Shown in pieces: positions 1 through 9,999 of a stretch of 64,000 nt of DNA; position 1 is the first letter of the stretch; the number at the start of each line of letters is the position of its first letter. The stretch comes from DATFDN01 sp963830565 (GTDB lineage: Bacteria > Pseudomonadota > Alphaproteobacteria > Acetobacterales > Acetobacteraceae). The DNA lies in assembly GCA_963830565.1 (NCBI GenBank), contig CAWHMO010000013.1:171785-235784 (forward strand), written 5' to 3'. The notes beneath the pieces were generated by a model that searched no databases, had not been told where the DNA came from, and saw only the letters and a list, made by a program, of their open reading frames with translations. Position numbers and translations under genes: made by a program.

Positions 1-1050
1 CACAGCGATGCCGCCGTTATACGCACCCAGCCCGTCATAGCGGGAGACCGGCGCGGTCGCCCCGGCGCCAGGGGTCACGACACCCGAACCCATGTAGCCG
101 CCAAAGACGTAGAGGCCCGCCGGGCCGAGCACCCCCTGATACCGGCCAGCAACTTCATAGGTGTTGCGGCGGCGGGCAATCTCGCCCGGCAGCAGACCCG
201 TCGAGAGCTGCGGGCTGAAGGCAGTAGCGCCACCGATAGTATCGCCGAGCGGATTGTCATCTGGCTCGAAGCTCGCGGCGAAGTCGAACCCAGCGATCTG
301 CGGCGACAGATAGACGACTTTCGAGGTGGTATATTCGTTGCCGATGCCGGAGGGGAACGGCCAGACCGGCGTGTTGCTGTTGCCGATGCTGTTGAGGTCG
401 TCGTTCCACCCGCCGTCGTTATAGGTCTGGAAGGTGGTCACGCCGGCATCCAGGAGGCTGAGCGGGCCGTCGTCCTGGCCGAAATGAACGGCACCCCACT
501 CGCCGCCGATATAGACGAAGGCGCGGCGGACATAGAGTTGCTTGCCCGGGACATAGTTCGTGACCGTGGCAGCGTTACCTGAACCGATCGTTGCGCCTGA
601 CGAACCGCCGCTAGTTGTGGAGGCGTTGGAGAACGAGTCCGTCACCCGGATCTCGGCGGCGGCGCCGTAGCGCAGGCCGCTGGCCGTCATGCCGTCTATG
701 CCCTGGTACAAACGAAGATAGCCGAGCGTGCCGTAGGGCTGCGCCTTGCGGCCGCCGACCCGATCCGACAACTCGTTCTCGGCGTACCCATAAAACACGA
801 CGCGCCCATTGAAGCGGACGACGATGCTGCCGGGCGAGGGCGCCGGTAGCGGACCCTTGGTGTAGTAGCCCTGCGCGGCCAAGTTGTCGTTGCCCCCCGC
901 GATGCCGCTCGGAGCGGTGGGCTGCGGCCCCTCAGTCCAGGTCGGCGGCAGCGGCCCCGGAGCCGGCGGGGGCGCGGGCATCTGGGCCACGGCCTGGCCA
1001 GAAGCGATCCCGCCGATGACGGCCGCGCTCGCCAGCAAGAGCTTACGCAT
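1..1050 (-). CDS. Outer-membrane porin, C-terminus beyond the left edge
   Basis: Passive diffusion channel in the outer membrane. The visible 350 residues open with a clear Sec signal (MRKLLLAS, hydrophobic core, AVAQ cleavage site near residue 22), then a Pro-rich linker, then alternating aromatic/glycine strands typical of a porin barrel (for example VVRFNGRVVFYGYAEN, YVRRAFVYIGGEWGAVHFGQ). The start at 1050 is chosen because a strong AGGAGG lies at 1058-1063; an ATG seven bases upstream meets a stop after three codons. The reading frame is open to base 1, so the C-terminal part is missing. The family is clear; the permeant is not. Confidence 0.85.
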   Translation of the reverse strand, partial: MRKLLLASAAVIGGIASGQAVAQMPAPPPAPGPLPPTWTEGPQPTAPSGIAGGNDNLAAQGYYTKGPLPAPSPGSIVVRFNGRVVFYGYAENELSDRVGGRKAQPYGTLGYLRLYQGIDGMTASGLRYGAAAEIRVTDSFSNASTTSGGSSGATIGSGNAATVTNYVPGKQLYVRRAFVYIGGEWGAVHFGQDDGPLSLLDAGVTTFQTYNDGGWNDDLNSIGNSNTPVWPFPSGIGNEYTTSKVVYLSPQIAGFDFAASFEPDDNPLGDTIGGATAFSPQLSTGLLPGEIARRRNTYEVAGRYQGVLGPAGLYVFGGYMGSGVVTPGAGATAPVSRYDGLGAYNGGIAV

Positions 1051-1203
1051 TCATAATCCTCCTGATTTTGCTACGCCGCGGCGCGACGAGGCGACCGCGC
1101 GACCTTCGGACGGCATATTGCGGGCTCACCGGCAACCCCGCAACGGTCCCCATTCGTATTGCATGGCAATCGCGAAACACTGTGGCCAGAACGCCACAAA
1201 AAG

Positions 1204-1800
1204 TCAGCCGGCAAGCGCGCCGATCGCGCCGGCGCCCCCGCACGACGTGCGCGGAAGCCGGCGCACGGTGCGGCCATCAACTCCCCCCAGGGCGGCGACG
1301 GGCGTGGCGGTCCGGCGGGCCAGCCGCGTCCACCGGACCACGCCCAGGGCCGCCCCTCCTGGATGACTGTCGGTCGGGAAGGCAGGCGAGAGGAACACGA
1401 GGTTCACCCCTGAAGCTGTCGCCCGCCGCAGCGAGGCGACGTCATGAGCCGAGCTGGTTAGCAGCGTGCCCCGCCGACCCGCCCGCCGGGTGACCCCTGG
1501 CCACCTTCCGTCCCTCATGTGCAGACCGGCGCCCAGGGCGGCGGCAAGGCGAGGGTCGCCGGCGACCACCAATGCCAGCCGGCGGGCGCGGCAAAGGCGC
1601 GCGAGGGCGCGGCCCAGTGCCGGTCGCCCGGGATCGGCGTCGTGACGCAGCACCACCCCCGCGCCGCCCCTCGGAAGCCGTGCCACCGCCGCGCGCGGGT
1701 CGGACAGACGGCGCGCGTCGGTGAACAGCCACAGAGTCGGCGTCCGGCTCCGGCGCGCGGCCTTGACGGCGCGCGCCCAGTCGAGAAGCCTCCGGTCCAT
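1204..1800 (-). CDS. Thiamine phosphate synthase family protein (ThiE/TenI-like)
   Basis: TIM-barrel protein of the ThiE/TenI family, about 198 residues against 200-220 usual. The segment FLSPAFPTDSHPGG followed by ALGGV near the C-terminus matches the phosphate-binding loops that hold thiazole phosphate and thiamine phosphate. ThiE joins HMP-PP and thiazole phosphate; TenI-type relatives isomerise the thiazole, and I cannot separate the two by eye. It is transcribed divergently from yggS, 27 bp away. ATG at 1800 is preferred over the GTG one codon upstream. thiS and thiG lie 3 kb away, which supports a thiamine role. Confidence 0.75.
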   Translation of the reverse strand: MDRRLLDWARAVKAARRSRTPTLWLFTDARRLSDPRAAVARLPRGGAGVVLRHDADPGRPALGRALARLCRARRLALVVAGDPRLAAALGAGLHMRDGRWPGVTRRAGRRGTLLTSSAHDVASLRRATASGVNLVFLSPAFPTDSHPGGAALGVVRWTRLARRTATPVAALGGVDGRTVRRLPRTSCGGAGAIGALAG

Positions 1801-1827
1801 CACGGTCCCGCCGAGAAAGCCCGAGCG

Positions 1828-2511
1828 ATGTCAGAGATCGTCGCGTCCGCCAACGAGATCGCCGAGCGTCTGACGCGCGTGCGCGCCCGTGTCGCCGAGG
1901 CGGCGCTGCGCGCCAATCGCCGGCCCGAGGACGTGGCGCTGATCGCGGTTTCCAAGACCAAGCCGGCCGAGTCGGTGCGCGCGGCACTCGACGCGGGGCA
2001 GACGGTCTTCGGCGAGAATCGCGTGCAGGAGGCCGCCCTCAAGTTCCCCGCCTTGCGCGCGGAGGCGCCGGGGCTGGAACTGCATATCATCGGCGGATTG
2101 CAGACCAACAAGGCGCGTGACGCGGTGCGGATCGCCGATGTCATCCAGACCCTCGACCGCCCGCGCCTGGCCGACGCGCTGGAGGCGGCGATAGCCAAGG
2201 AGGGCCGCGCCCCGAAGCTGCTGGTGGAAGTGAACACCGGCGAGGAGGCGCAGAAATCAGGCGTGCCCCGCGCGCAATGCGACGCATTCATCACCGCGTG
2301 CAAGGACCGGTTCGGGGCCCGTCTGGTCGGGCTGATGTGCATTCCGCCCCAGGACCAGGACCCGATCCCGCACTTCGCATGGCTCGCCGACCGCGCCGCG
2401 CGGCATGGGCTGGCGGTGCTGTCGATGGGGATGTCGGCCGATTTCGAGCAGGCGATCGCCTGCGGTGCGACCTGGGTGCGCGTGGGAAGCGCCATCTTCG
2501 GCGCCCGCTGA
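1828..2511 (+). CDS. yggS: YggS/PLPBP family pyridoxal-phosphate homeostasis protein
   Basis: Single-domain PLP-binding TIM barrel, 227 residues, the usual family length. The PLP lysine is in AVSKTKPAE (about residue 40); FGENRVQE, the HIIGGLQTNK segment (HxIGxLQxNK in most relatives) and SMGMSADFEQAI are family signatures. These proteins buffer free PLP and affect amino-acid pools and have no known catalytic activity. The frame is open further upstream, but that part runs antisense through the TMP synthase gene; ATG at 1828 starts the conserved region. Confidence 0.92.
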   Translation: MSEIVASANEIAERLTRVRARVAEAALRANRRPEDVALIAVSKTKPAESVRAALDAGQTVFGENRVQEAALKFPALRAEAPGLELHIIGGLQTNKARDAVRIADVIQTLDRPRLADALEAAIAKEGRAPKLLVEVNTGEEAQKSGVPRAQCDAFITACKDRFGARLVGLMCIPPQDQDPIPHFAWLADRAARHGLAVLSMGMSADFEQAIACGATWVRVGSAIFGAR

Positions 2512-2516
2512 GGCGT

Positions 2517-3794
2517 TCAGGCCGGCTGGGCGGCCAGCTCCGCCCGCCGCCGGATCGGGCGCAGCACGAACAGGGCCGCGAGCACCACCGCGAGGTTGCC
2601 GGCCGCGCATATCAGAAAGACGCCATGCCAGCCGATCGAGGCGGCAAGTATGTTGGCCACCGGCACCAGCCAAGCCGAGGTTCCCTTCGCGGTATAGAGC
2701 AGGCTGGCGTTCGCCGTCGCGTAGCGCGGCCCGAACAGGTCGGTGCAGGTGGAGGGGAACAGACTGAAGATTTCTCCCCAAGTGAAGTAGATGAACCCGG
2801 CGCACAGCACGAACGCCCATGGGCTCGTTTCCACCACCGCCAGCAGCCAGTAGCTGGCCGCGCCTAGGGTGAAGGCGATCGCTATGGTCGGCTCCCGTCC
2901 GATCCGGTCCGACACGGCGCCGAAGAACGGTCGCGCAAGCCCGTTCATCACGTTGTCTACGACCAACGCGATGCTGAGCACGCTGGCGCCGAACAGCAGT
3001 GCTTCATTCGCAAGCCCATAGGCGCGCGCGATCGGCGCCAGCTGCGCCGTCACCATCAGGCCGCTCGCCGAGACCGTGACCAGCATCACGTACAACACCC
3101 AGAAGGCAGGCGCGCGAAGAACCTGGCGGGGAGTGGCGCTGACATGGCTCTGGACGACGCGCGCCGCACCGGCCGCGATCCGCTCCTCCAGAAGCGGCGC
3201 GCGCAGGGCTGGCGCGATCAGCAGCAGAACCGCGCCCTGGCCCAGGCCGAACCAGAAAAAGGCGTCCGCGTACCCGGCGGCCCCGATCACCAGGCGGATG
3301 GGGATGACGGTCAGCGCCGCCCCCGCGCCAAAGCCGGCGGCGGTGAGCCCGACAGCCAGGCCTCGCCGGTCGGGGAACCATTTCACGGCGTTGCCGACGC
3401 AGGTGGCATAGATGGCGCCCGCCCCCGCGCCCGACAGAGCGGCGCCCCAGTAGATCGCGCCGATCCGGCCGGCAAAGGAGTCGATGATCCAGCCGGCCCC
3501 TACCAGCAGCGCGCCCACGGCGATCGCGGCCGGCGGACCTCGACGCGGTCCCAGGCTGTCCACGGCCCAGCCGGCCACCGGCGTCAGCCAGGTTTCGGTG
3601 GCGATGAAAATGGCGAAGGCGAACTGGATGTTGGTCAGGCTCCAGCCATGCGCCTGGTGCATCGGCGAGACGAACAGCGTCCACGCGTATTGCAGGTTGG
3701 CGATGAGGATCATGCAGACCACGCCAAGCCAGAGCTGAGTCCAGCGATTGGCGCTCGCGGCGGAGCCGCGGCCACTCCCTTTTGTTTCAGTCAC
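2517..3794 (-). CDS. MFS transporter, oxalate/formate antiporter (OFA) family
   Basis: Inner-membrane carrier of 425 residues with about 12 hydrophobic segments. The N-terminal signature (NLQYAWTLFV, then GWAVDSLGPRRG between helices 2 and 3) and the SDRIGREPT loop after helix 8 fit the OFA branch of the major facilitator superfamily, which exchanges oxalate, formate or other small carboxylates. Substrate is inferred from family only. The gene follows an AhpD-like gene by 5 bp on the same strand, so the two are probably co-transcribed. Confidence 0.82.
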   Translation of the reverse strand: MTETKGSGRGSAASANRWTQLWLGVVCMILIANLQYAWTLFVSPMHQAHGWSLTNIQFAFAIFIATETWLTPVAGWAVDSLGPRRGPPAAIAVGALLVGAGWIIDSFAGRIGAIYWGAALSGAGAGAIYATCVGNAVKWFPDRRGLAVGLTAAGFGAGAALTVIPIRLVIGAAGYADAFFWFGLGQGAVLLLIAPALRAPLLEERIAAGAARVVQSHVSATPRQVLRAPAFWVLYVMLVTVSASGLMVTAQLAPIARAYGLANEALLFGASVLSIALVVDNVMNGLARPFFGAVSDRIGREPTIAIAFTLGAASYWLLAVVETSPWAFVLCAGFIYFTWGEIFSLFPSTCTDLFGPRYATANASLLYTAKGTSAWLVPVANILAASIGWHGVFLICAAGNLAVVLAALFVLRPIRRRAELAAQPA

Positions 3795-3799
3795 GTCGT

Positions 3800-4378
3800 T
3801 CAGGCGCTCCGCGCGGCTTGATGGTATTCCCGGTTGGGCATCATGTCGGTCGCGGACGCCATGCGGTTGGAGAGGTTGAAGAACGCGACCGTCTCCGCGA
3901 GATCGAAGATGTCCGCCTCCTCCAGCCCCGCCTTTCGCAGGATCTCGCGGTCGGCATCTTCGATCAGCGAGGGAGTGGTGGTCATCTTCCAGGCGAAATC
4001 CAGCATGGCCCGCTGGCGCGGATCGAGACGCGCCACCCGGTAGTTCAGCGCCATCATCTCGCCAAGCTCCGGGTCGCCCGACAACAGCCGCACCGCCGCG
4101 CCGTGCGCGACCAGGCAGTAGTAGCAGCGATTGGCCGAGGAGACGACCACGGCGACCATCTCGCGCTCCAGCTTCGAAAGGCCGGACGGGGCGAGCATGA
4201 TCTCGTTGTACATGCGCATGAAGTTGCGCAGCCGCTCGGGCCGCAGGCTGTAGGCGCTATACACGTTCGGCACGAAGCCGAGCTTGCTTACGCACTTGTC
4301 CCAGATCGCGCGCAGATCCTCGTCCAGGCTGGCCGGGTCGGGGACGCCGAGTTTGGAGATGTGGTCGGGCTGGGGCAT
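3800..4378 (-). CDS. Peroxidase-related / carboxymuconolactone decarboxylase-like protein
   Basis: All-alpha AhpD-fold protein, 192 residues. The redox motif is complete: EREMVAVVVSS leads into NRCYYCLVAHG, giving the CxxC and the downstream His of the alkylhydroperoxidase site. Such proteins reduce hydroperoxides using the vicinal cysteines, usually as trimers or hexamers. It is the first gene of a probable two-gene unit with the OFA carrier. Substrate and reductant cannot be told from sequence. Confidence 0.82.
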   Translation of the reverse strand: MPQPDHISKLGVPDPASLDEDLRAIWDKCVSKLGFVPNVYSAYSLRPERLRNFMRMYNEIMLAPSGLSKLEREMVAVVVSSANRCYYCLVAHGAAVRLLSGDPELGEMMALNYRVARLDPRQRAMLDFAWKMTTTPSLIEDADREILRKAGLEEADIFDLAETVAFFNLSNRMASATDMMPNREYHQAARSA

Positions 4379-4417
4379 GGCTAGAGCGCCTTCACGCTGA
4401 CTGAATCGCGGATTTCA

Positions 4418-4534
4418 CCTCTCCCGCCGGGGCGGGAGAGGTCGCGGAGCGGAGCGACGCGGGTGAGGGGGCCTGCCCGCGACACCCTCACCCGCCGCGC
4501 CGCGCGCGGCGACCTCTCCCGCAAGCGGGAGAGG
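4418..4534. repeat. Palindromic intergenic repeat, copy A
   Basis: Two GC-rich hairpins lie back to back between thiG and the AhpD-like gene. The first (4418-4441) pairs CCTCTCCCGCC with GGCGGGAGAGG; the second (4513-4534) pairs CCTCTCCCGC with GCGGGAGAGG around a two-base loop. The spacer carries GGGTGAGGG and CCCTCACCC, themselves complementary, so the whole block can fold as one cruciform. Related copies are at 47069-47096 and 56077-56191. It probably doubles as a terminator for thiG. Confidence 0.8.
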
Positions 4535-4575
4535 AACAGGTCCAGGCCGACGGTTTCAGTCAGCATGAAGCCGCC

Positions 4576-5370
4576 TTAACGGATCAGCCCGGTCAGCGGG
4601 CTTGATGGATCGGCGCCCATGCGCCGCGGCATCCGTCCGGCCAGGTAAGATAGGCGTCCCGCCTCGATCGCCAGCTTCATCGCCCGCGCCATCCGCACCG
4701 GGTCCTTGGCGTGGGCGATGGCGGAATTCAGCAGCACCGCGTCGCAGCCAAGCTCCATCGCGATCGCCGCGTCCGAGGCCTGCCCGACCCCTGCGTCAAC
4801 CAAAAACGGGACGCGCACGATATCGCGCATGATGCTGATGATCGCCGGGTTCTGGATGCCGAGGCCCGAGCCGATCGGCGCGCCGAGCGGCATGATCGCG
4901 ACGCAACCCATGTCCTGCAGGCGGACCGCCGCCACCGGATCGTCGGCGCAATAGACCATCACCTCGAACCCGTCCTTGATCAGCGCCTCCGCCGCTTCCA
5001 GCGTCGCCGGCATATCGGGGTAGAGCGTCGGCGGCGGCCCCAGCACCTCCAGCTTCACCAGGTTCCATCCCCCCGCCTCGCGGGCCAGGCGCAGCGTGCG
5101 GACGGCGTCCTGCGCGGTGTGGCAGCCGGCGGTGTTGGGAAGGTACGTGTACCGCTTCGGGTCCACGTAGTCCTGCAGCATCGGCGCGTTGGGGTCGGAC
5201 AGGTTCACCCGGCGCACCGCGACGGTGACGATCTCCGCCCCGCTCGCCTCGATCGCGGCCGCGGTCTCGATCAGGTCCTTGTACTTGCCGGTGCCGACGA
5301 TCAGGCGCGAGCGGAAGCGGCGGCCGGCGACGGTCCAGGCATCGTCGTCCAGCACGATTGATCCATCCAT
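4576..5370 (-). CDS. thiG: Thiazole synthase ThiG
   Basis: Builds the thiazole phosphate of thiamine from 1-deoxyxylulose 5-phosphate, dehydroglycine and ThiS thiocarboxylate in the cytoplasm. 264 residues, normal length. RLIVGTGKYKD at the N-terminus, LVKLEVLGPP (the Schiff-base lysine), MPLGAPIGSGLGIQNP and DAGVGQASDAAIAMELG are diagnostic. It lies 4 bp downstream of thiS, so the two are co-transcribed and probably translationally coupled. Confidence 0.97.
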   Translation of the reverse strand: MDGSIVLDDDAWTVAGRRFRSRLIVGTGKYKDLIETAAAIEASGAEIVTVAVRRVNLSDPNAPMLQDYVDPKRYTYLPNTAGCHTAQDAVRTLRLAREAGGWNLVKLEVLGPPPTLYPDMPATLEAAEALIKDGFEVMVYCADDPVAAVRLQDMGCVAIMPLGAPIGSGLGIQNPAIISIMRDIVRVPFLVDAGVGQASDAAIAMELGCDAVLLNSAIAHAKDPVRMARAMKLAIEAGRLSYLAGRMPRRMGADPSSPLTGLIR

Positions 5371-5374
5371 TGTC

Positions 5375-5587
5375 CTAGCCTCCGCCGATGAAATGCACGA
5401 TCTCGAGCGCGTCGCCGCTGGCCAGCCAGATTTCGGCGTAGGTGGAACGCGCCACGATCTCGAGGTTGCGCTCCACCGCCACCTTGCGGGTGTCGAGCCC
5501 GAGTTCGGTCAGCAGCCCCGCGACCGTGAGCGGCCCTTCGAAGCTACGGAATTCGCCATTCAGCGTCAGGGACACAGCGTCACGCAT
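5375..5587 (-). CDS. thiS: Sulfur carrier protein ThiS
   Basis: Small ubiquitin-like protein of 70 residues ending in GGG, the C-terminal glycine that becomes a thiocarboxylate and gives sulfur to ThiG. The pattern of LNGE, TVAGLL, VAVERN and GDALEIVHFIGGG is typical. It is the promoter-proximal gene of the thiS-thiG pair. The 84 bp up to the divergent aroQ gene hold its promoter; no TPP riboswitch motif was seen there. Confidence 0.95.
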   Translation of the reverse strand: MRDAVSLTLNGEFRSFEGPLTVAGLLTELGLDTRKVAVERNLEIVARSTYAEIWLASGDALEIVHFIGGG

Positions 5588-5671
5588 CGCCAGGGCACCC
5601 TACGTCAGCCGGGCCTCGGCGACAAATCCCCCAAATTGGACCGGCGCCGCGACGTGTGCTACCCGCAACCT

Positions 5672-6133
5672 ATGTCCGGGAGCGAGCCGCATCCCCTGAT
5701 CGCGATCCTGAACGGGCCGAACATGAACATGCTCGGCCTGCGGCAGCCGCAGCTTTATGGCCTCGCGACGCTGGACGACGTGGAGCAGCTGTGCGCCGAA
5801 ACCGGCGAGAAGCTAGGGCTGGCGATCGACTTCCGCCAGTCCAACATCGAGGGCGAACTGGTCTCCTGGGTGCAGGAATGCCGCGGCCGCGCTGCCGGCA
5901 TCGTCATCAACCCGGCCGGCTACACCACCACCTCGATCGCGTTGATGGATGCGCTGCTGGCCGCCGAACTGCCGGTCATCGAGGTCCATGTGACCAACAT
6001 CCACCAGCGCGAGGAATTCCGGCAGCACTCCTATGTGTCCAAAGCCGCCATGGGCGTGATCTGCGGGCTCGGGATCCGGGGCTATGCGCTGGCGCTGACG
6101 GCCCTGGCCCTGATCCTCGAGGAAGCAGCATGA
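5672..6133 (+). CDS. aroQ: Type II 3-dehydroquinate dehydratase
   Basis: Converts 3-dehydroquinate to 3-dehydroshikimate in the shikimate pathway; 153 residues, normal for the dodecameric type II enzyme. The lid residues Arg24 and Tyr29 sit in LGLRQPQLYG, and the C-terminal EVHVTNIHQREEFRQHS block keeps His106 and Arg117. The usual NPxxYTHTS loop reads NPAGYTTTS, so the conserved active-site His is Thr86 (see findings). The start at 5672 gives the standard N-terminus. It overlaps accB by four bases (ATGA), the common alphaproteobacterial aroQ-accB-accC order. Confidence 0.93.
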   Translation: MSGSEPHPLIAILNGPNMNMLGLRQPQLYGLATLDDVEQLCAETGEKLGLAIDFRQSNIEGELVSWVQECRGRAAGIVINPAGYTTTSIALMDALLAAELPVIEVHVTNIHQREEFRQHSYVSKAAMGVICGLGIRGYALALTALALILEEAA

Positions 6134-6591
6134 CCCGCGTTCCAATGGACCCTGACGTCATCCGAGTGCTGGCCGGCATTCTCACCGAGACCGGGCTGAC
6201 CGAGATCGAGATCGCCGAGAAGGACAGCCGGATCCGGGTGGTGCGCGCTCCAGGCACCGTGCCGCCCGGCGCGGAGGCGCTCTCCCGGGCGGTGGCGGGT
6301 CCGCCCGCTGCGCTCGAACCTCCGCCAAGCCCGGAATCCGACCTCGCCAACCATCCCGGCGCCGTGTTGAGCCCGATGGTCGGCGTCGTTTACCTCTCGC
6401 CGGAGCCGGGTGCGCCCCCGTTCGTCACGCTCGGCCAGACGGTCAGCGCCGGGCAGACGGTGCTGCTGATCGAAGCGATGAAGACCTTCAATCAGATCAA
6501 GGCGCCGCGGGCGGGAACGGTGGCGCGCATCCTGGTCGCCAATACCTCACCTGTCGAGTACGGCGAACCCTTGATGCTGATCGACGCCTGA
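6130..6591 (+). CDS. accB: Biotin carboxyl carrier protein of acetyl-CoA carboxylase
   Basis: Carries carboxybiotin between biotin carboxylase and the carboxyltransferase for fatty-acid synthesis. 153 residues: an N-terminal helical domain (1-40), a Pro/Ala linker (about 55-75), and a C-terminal biotinyl domain with the biotinylation site LIEAMKTFNQI. AMKT replaces the more common AMKM, as in many alphaproteobacteria. Its ATG overlaps the aroQ stop codon. Confidence 0.95.
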   Translation: MTRVPMDPDVIRVLAGILTETGLTEIEIAEKDSRIRVVRAPGTVPPGAEALSRAVAGPPAALEPPPSPESDLANHPGAVLSPMVGVVYLSPEPGAPPFVTLGQTVSAGQTVLLIEAMKTFNQIKAPRAGTVARILVANTSPVEYGEPLMLIDA

Positions 6592-6598
6592 GCGGACC

Positions 6599-7957
<1,359 letters not shown>

Positions 7958-8049
7958 ACGGGCCTCCAGCCCCTTGACGCAGACGGTCGGCTGCGCCATC
8001 TGCCTTTAATCTGGACTGCTGGGGTCCCGTATTTCCTGGAGCCACGCTC
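7958..8049 (+). promoter_or_regulatory. Probable promoter region of the SUF operon
   Basis: This 92-bp gap separates accC from the TTG-started regulator of the SUF operon and is the only place upstream of sufB likely to hold its promoter. A TTGACG at 7974-7979 could be a -35 element; no convincing -10 is seen at 17-bp spacing. An Rrf2-type regulator usually binds its own promoter, so an operator is expected here, but I cannot define one. Confidence 0.3.
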
Positions 8050-8505
8050 TTGTTGAGGCTGTCGAAGCTGACCGACTACGCTGTGGTCGTGCTCGTCCGC
8101 TTGTCCGGCGGCGACGGAGTTCAGACCTCTCCGGGGATTGCCGCCGCCACGGGCATCCCGGAGCCGACCGTCGCCAAGGTCCTGAAGGCCTTGGCGGCCG
8201 GGGGGCTGGTCGCCTCGCAGCGCGGGGCACGAGGCGGTTACCGCCTGATGCGCCCCCTCAGTGCCATTCCCATTTCCGACGTGATCGCGGCCATCGACGG
8301 CCCGATTGTGCTGACTGCGTGCGTCGATGGCGGCACCGGCCATTGCGAGGTCGAGCACATCTGCTCGGTCCGCGGCCGCTGGGACCCGGTCAACGACGCC
8401 ATCCAGCAGGCGCTCTCCGCCATCACGCTGGCCGACATGCGAGGGGCGGCGCTGCCGCGGCCCTATCGCGTGCCCAGGCCGGCCACCCTCCCCATCGCCG
8501 AATAG
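8050..8505 (+). CDS. sufR: SUF-system Rrf2 family regulator
   Basis: Winged-helix Rrf2/IscR-type regulator, 151 residues, first gene of the suf operon. The helix-turn-helix is around residues 25-50 (GIPEPTVAKVLKALAAGGL) with the wing GARGGYRL. Three cysteines for a [2Fe-2S] cluster follow in TACVDGGTGHCEVEHIC; the spacing is C-x7-C-x5-C, slightly wider than in E. coli IscR. It should sense Fe-S status and repress the operon. The TTG at 8050 gives the conserved LRLSKLTDY N-terminus; no ATG or GTG fits as well. Confidence 0.9.
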   Translation: MLRLSKLTDYAVVVLVRLSGGDGVQTSPGIAAATGIPEPTVAKVLKALAAGGLVASQRGARGGYRLMRPLSAIPISDVIAAIDGPIVLTACVDGGTGHCEVEHICSVRGRWDPVNDAIQQALSAITLADMRGAALPRPYRVPRPATLPIAE

Positions 8506-8513
8506 GACGCAAG

Positions 8514-9995
8514 ATGCCCGCCGTCGCCGAAACGCTCGACACCGTCCAGTCCGTCACCCAGTCCGCCTACAAGTGGGGCTTCGAGACGGACATCGAGATG
8601 GACCTGGCCCCCAAGGGTCTGACCGACGACACCGTTCGGCTGATCTCCGCCCACAAGCGCGAGCCGGCATGGCTGCTGGAGTGGCGGCTGAAGGCGCTGG
8701 CGTCGTGGCGGCAGATGCAGGAGCCGCATTGGGCCAGGGTGTGGCACGCGCCGATTGATTATCAGGACATCCACTACTATGCCGCCCCGAAGAAGAAGAT
8801 CGGCCCCAAGTCGCTCGACGAGGTCGATCCCGAGTTGCTGGCGACCTATGAGAAGCTTGGCATTCCGCTGAAGGAGCGGGCGATCCTCGCCGGGGTGGAA
8901 GGCGCCGACCAGCCGAGTAACATTGCCGTGGACGCCGTGTTCGACAGCGTTTCCGTCGCCACGACCTTTCGCGCGACGCTGGCGAAGTCCGGCGTGATCT
9001 TCTGCCCGATCAGCGAGGCGGTTCGCGACTACCCCGATCTGGTGCGCCAATATCTCGGCAGCGTTGTGCCGGTCGCGGACAATTTCTTCGCCGCGCTGAA
9101 CAGCGCCGTCTTCACCGATGGCAGCTTCGCCTACATCCCGAAGGGCGTGCGCTGCCCGATGGAGCTGTCCACCTATTTCCGCATCAATGCCCGCAACACC
9201 GGCCAGTTCGAGCGCACGCTGATCATCGCCGACGCCGGCAGCTACGTCAGCTATCTGGAGGGCTGCACCGCCCCGATGCGCGACGAGAACCAGCTGCATG
9301 CGGCGGTGGTGGAGCTGGTGGCGCTTGAGGACGCGCAGATCAAGTACAGCACCGTCCAGAACTGGTATCCCGGCGACGCCGAGGGGCGCGGCGGCATCTA
9401 CAACTTCGTCACCAAGCGCGGCGCCTGCCGGGGCGCGCGGGCGAAGATTTCCTGGACGCAGGTGGAAACCGGGTCCGCGATCACCTGGAAATACCCGTCC
9501 TGCGTACTCGAAGGCGATGACAGCGTCGGGGAGTTCTACTCGGTCGCGGTGACCAATAATCTCCAGCAGGCCGACACCGGGACCAAGATGATCCATCTCG
9601 GGCGGAATACTCGCAGCACCATCGTCTCCAAGGGCATCAGCGCCGGGCGATCCAACAACACCTATCGTGGGCTGGTGAAGATACTGCCGCGCGCGGCAGG
9701 AGCGCGGAACCATACCCAGTGCGACAGCCTGCTGATCGGCGATCAATGCGGCGCGCACACAGTTCCCTATATCGAGAGCCGCAATCCCAGCGCGAAGGTG
9801 GAGCACGAGGCCACCACCTCGAAGATCGCCGAGGATCAGCTCTTCTACTGCCGCAGCCGCGGGCTTTCCGAAGAGGACGCGGTAGGCCTGATCGTCAACG
9901 GCTTCTGCAAGGAAGTGCTGAAGGAGCTGCCGATGGAGTTCGCGGTCGAGGCGCAAAAGCTGCTGGCCGTCAGCCTCGAAGGCTCGGTGGGCTGA
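8514..9995 (+). CDS. sufB: Fe-S cluster assembly scaffold SufB
   Basis: Core subunit of the SufBC2D scaffold that builds [4Fe-4S] clusters. 493 residues, normal length. FTDGSFAYIPKGVRCPMELSTYF (shown here only by its landmarks FTDGSF, RCPMEL and YFRIN), the beta-helix core VLEGDDSVGEFYSVA, and CDSLLIGDQCGAHTVPYIE with the conserved acceptor cysteine are all present. The ATG at 8514 is 8 bp after sufR. An upstream open extension overlaps sufR and is not coding. Confidence 0.97.
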   Translation: MPAVAETLDTVQSVTQSAYKWGFETDIEMDLAPKGLTDDTVRLISAHKREPAWLLEWRLKALASWRQMQEPHWARVWHAPIDYQDIHYYAAPKKKIGPKSLDEVDPELLATYEKLGIPLKERAILAGVEGADQPSNIAVDAVFDSVSVATTFRATLAKSGVIFCPISEAVRDYPDLVRQYLGSVVPVADNFFAALNSAVFTDGSFAYIPKGVRCPMELSTYFRINARNTGQFERTLIIADAGSYVSYLEGCTAPMRDENQLHAAVVELVALEDAQIKYSTVQNWYPGDAEGRGGIYNFVTKRGACRGARAKISWTQVETGSAITWKYPSCVLEGDDSVGEFYSVAVTNNLQQADTGTKMIHLGRNTRSTIVSKGISAGRSNNTYRGLVKILPRAAGARNHTQCDSLLIGDQCGAHTVPYIESRNPSAKVEHEATTSKIAEDQLFYCRSRGLSEEDAVGLIVNGFCKEVLKELPMEFAVEAQKLLAVSLEGSVG

Positions 9996-9999
9996 GGCG

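Noticed and set aside
884..1366. 160-codon plus-strand frame
   Set aside because: Overlaps the porin signal region and the TMP synthase gene antisense; low-complexity Pro/Arg content.
5588..5671. Possible TPP riboswitch before thiS
   Set aside because: The thiS leader is under 84 bp and lacks the conserved CTGAGA/ACCTGA segments of the THI box.
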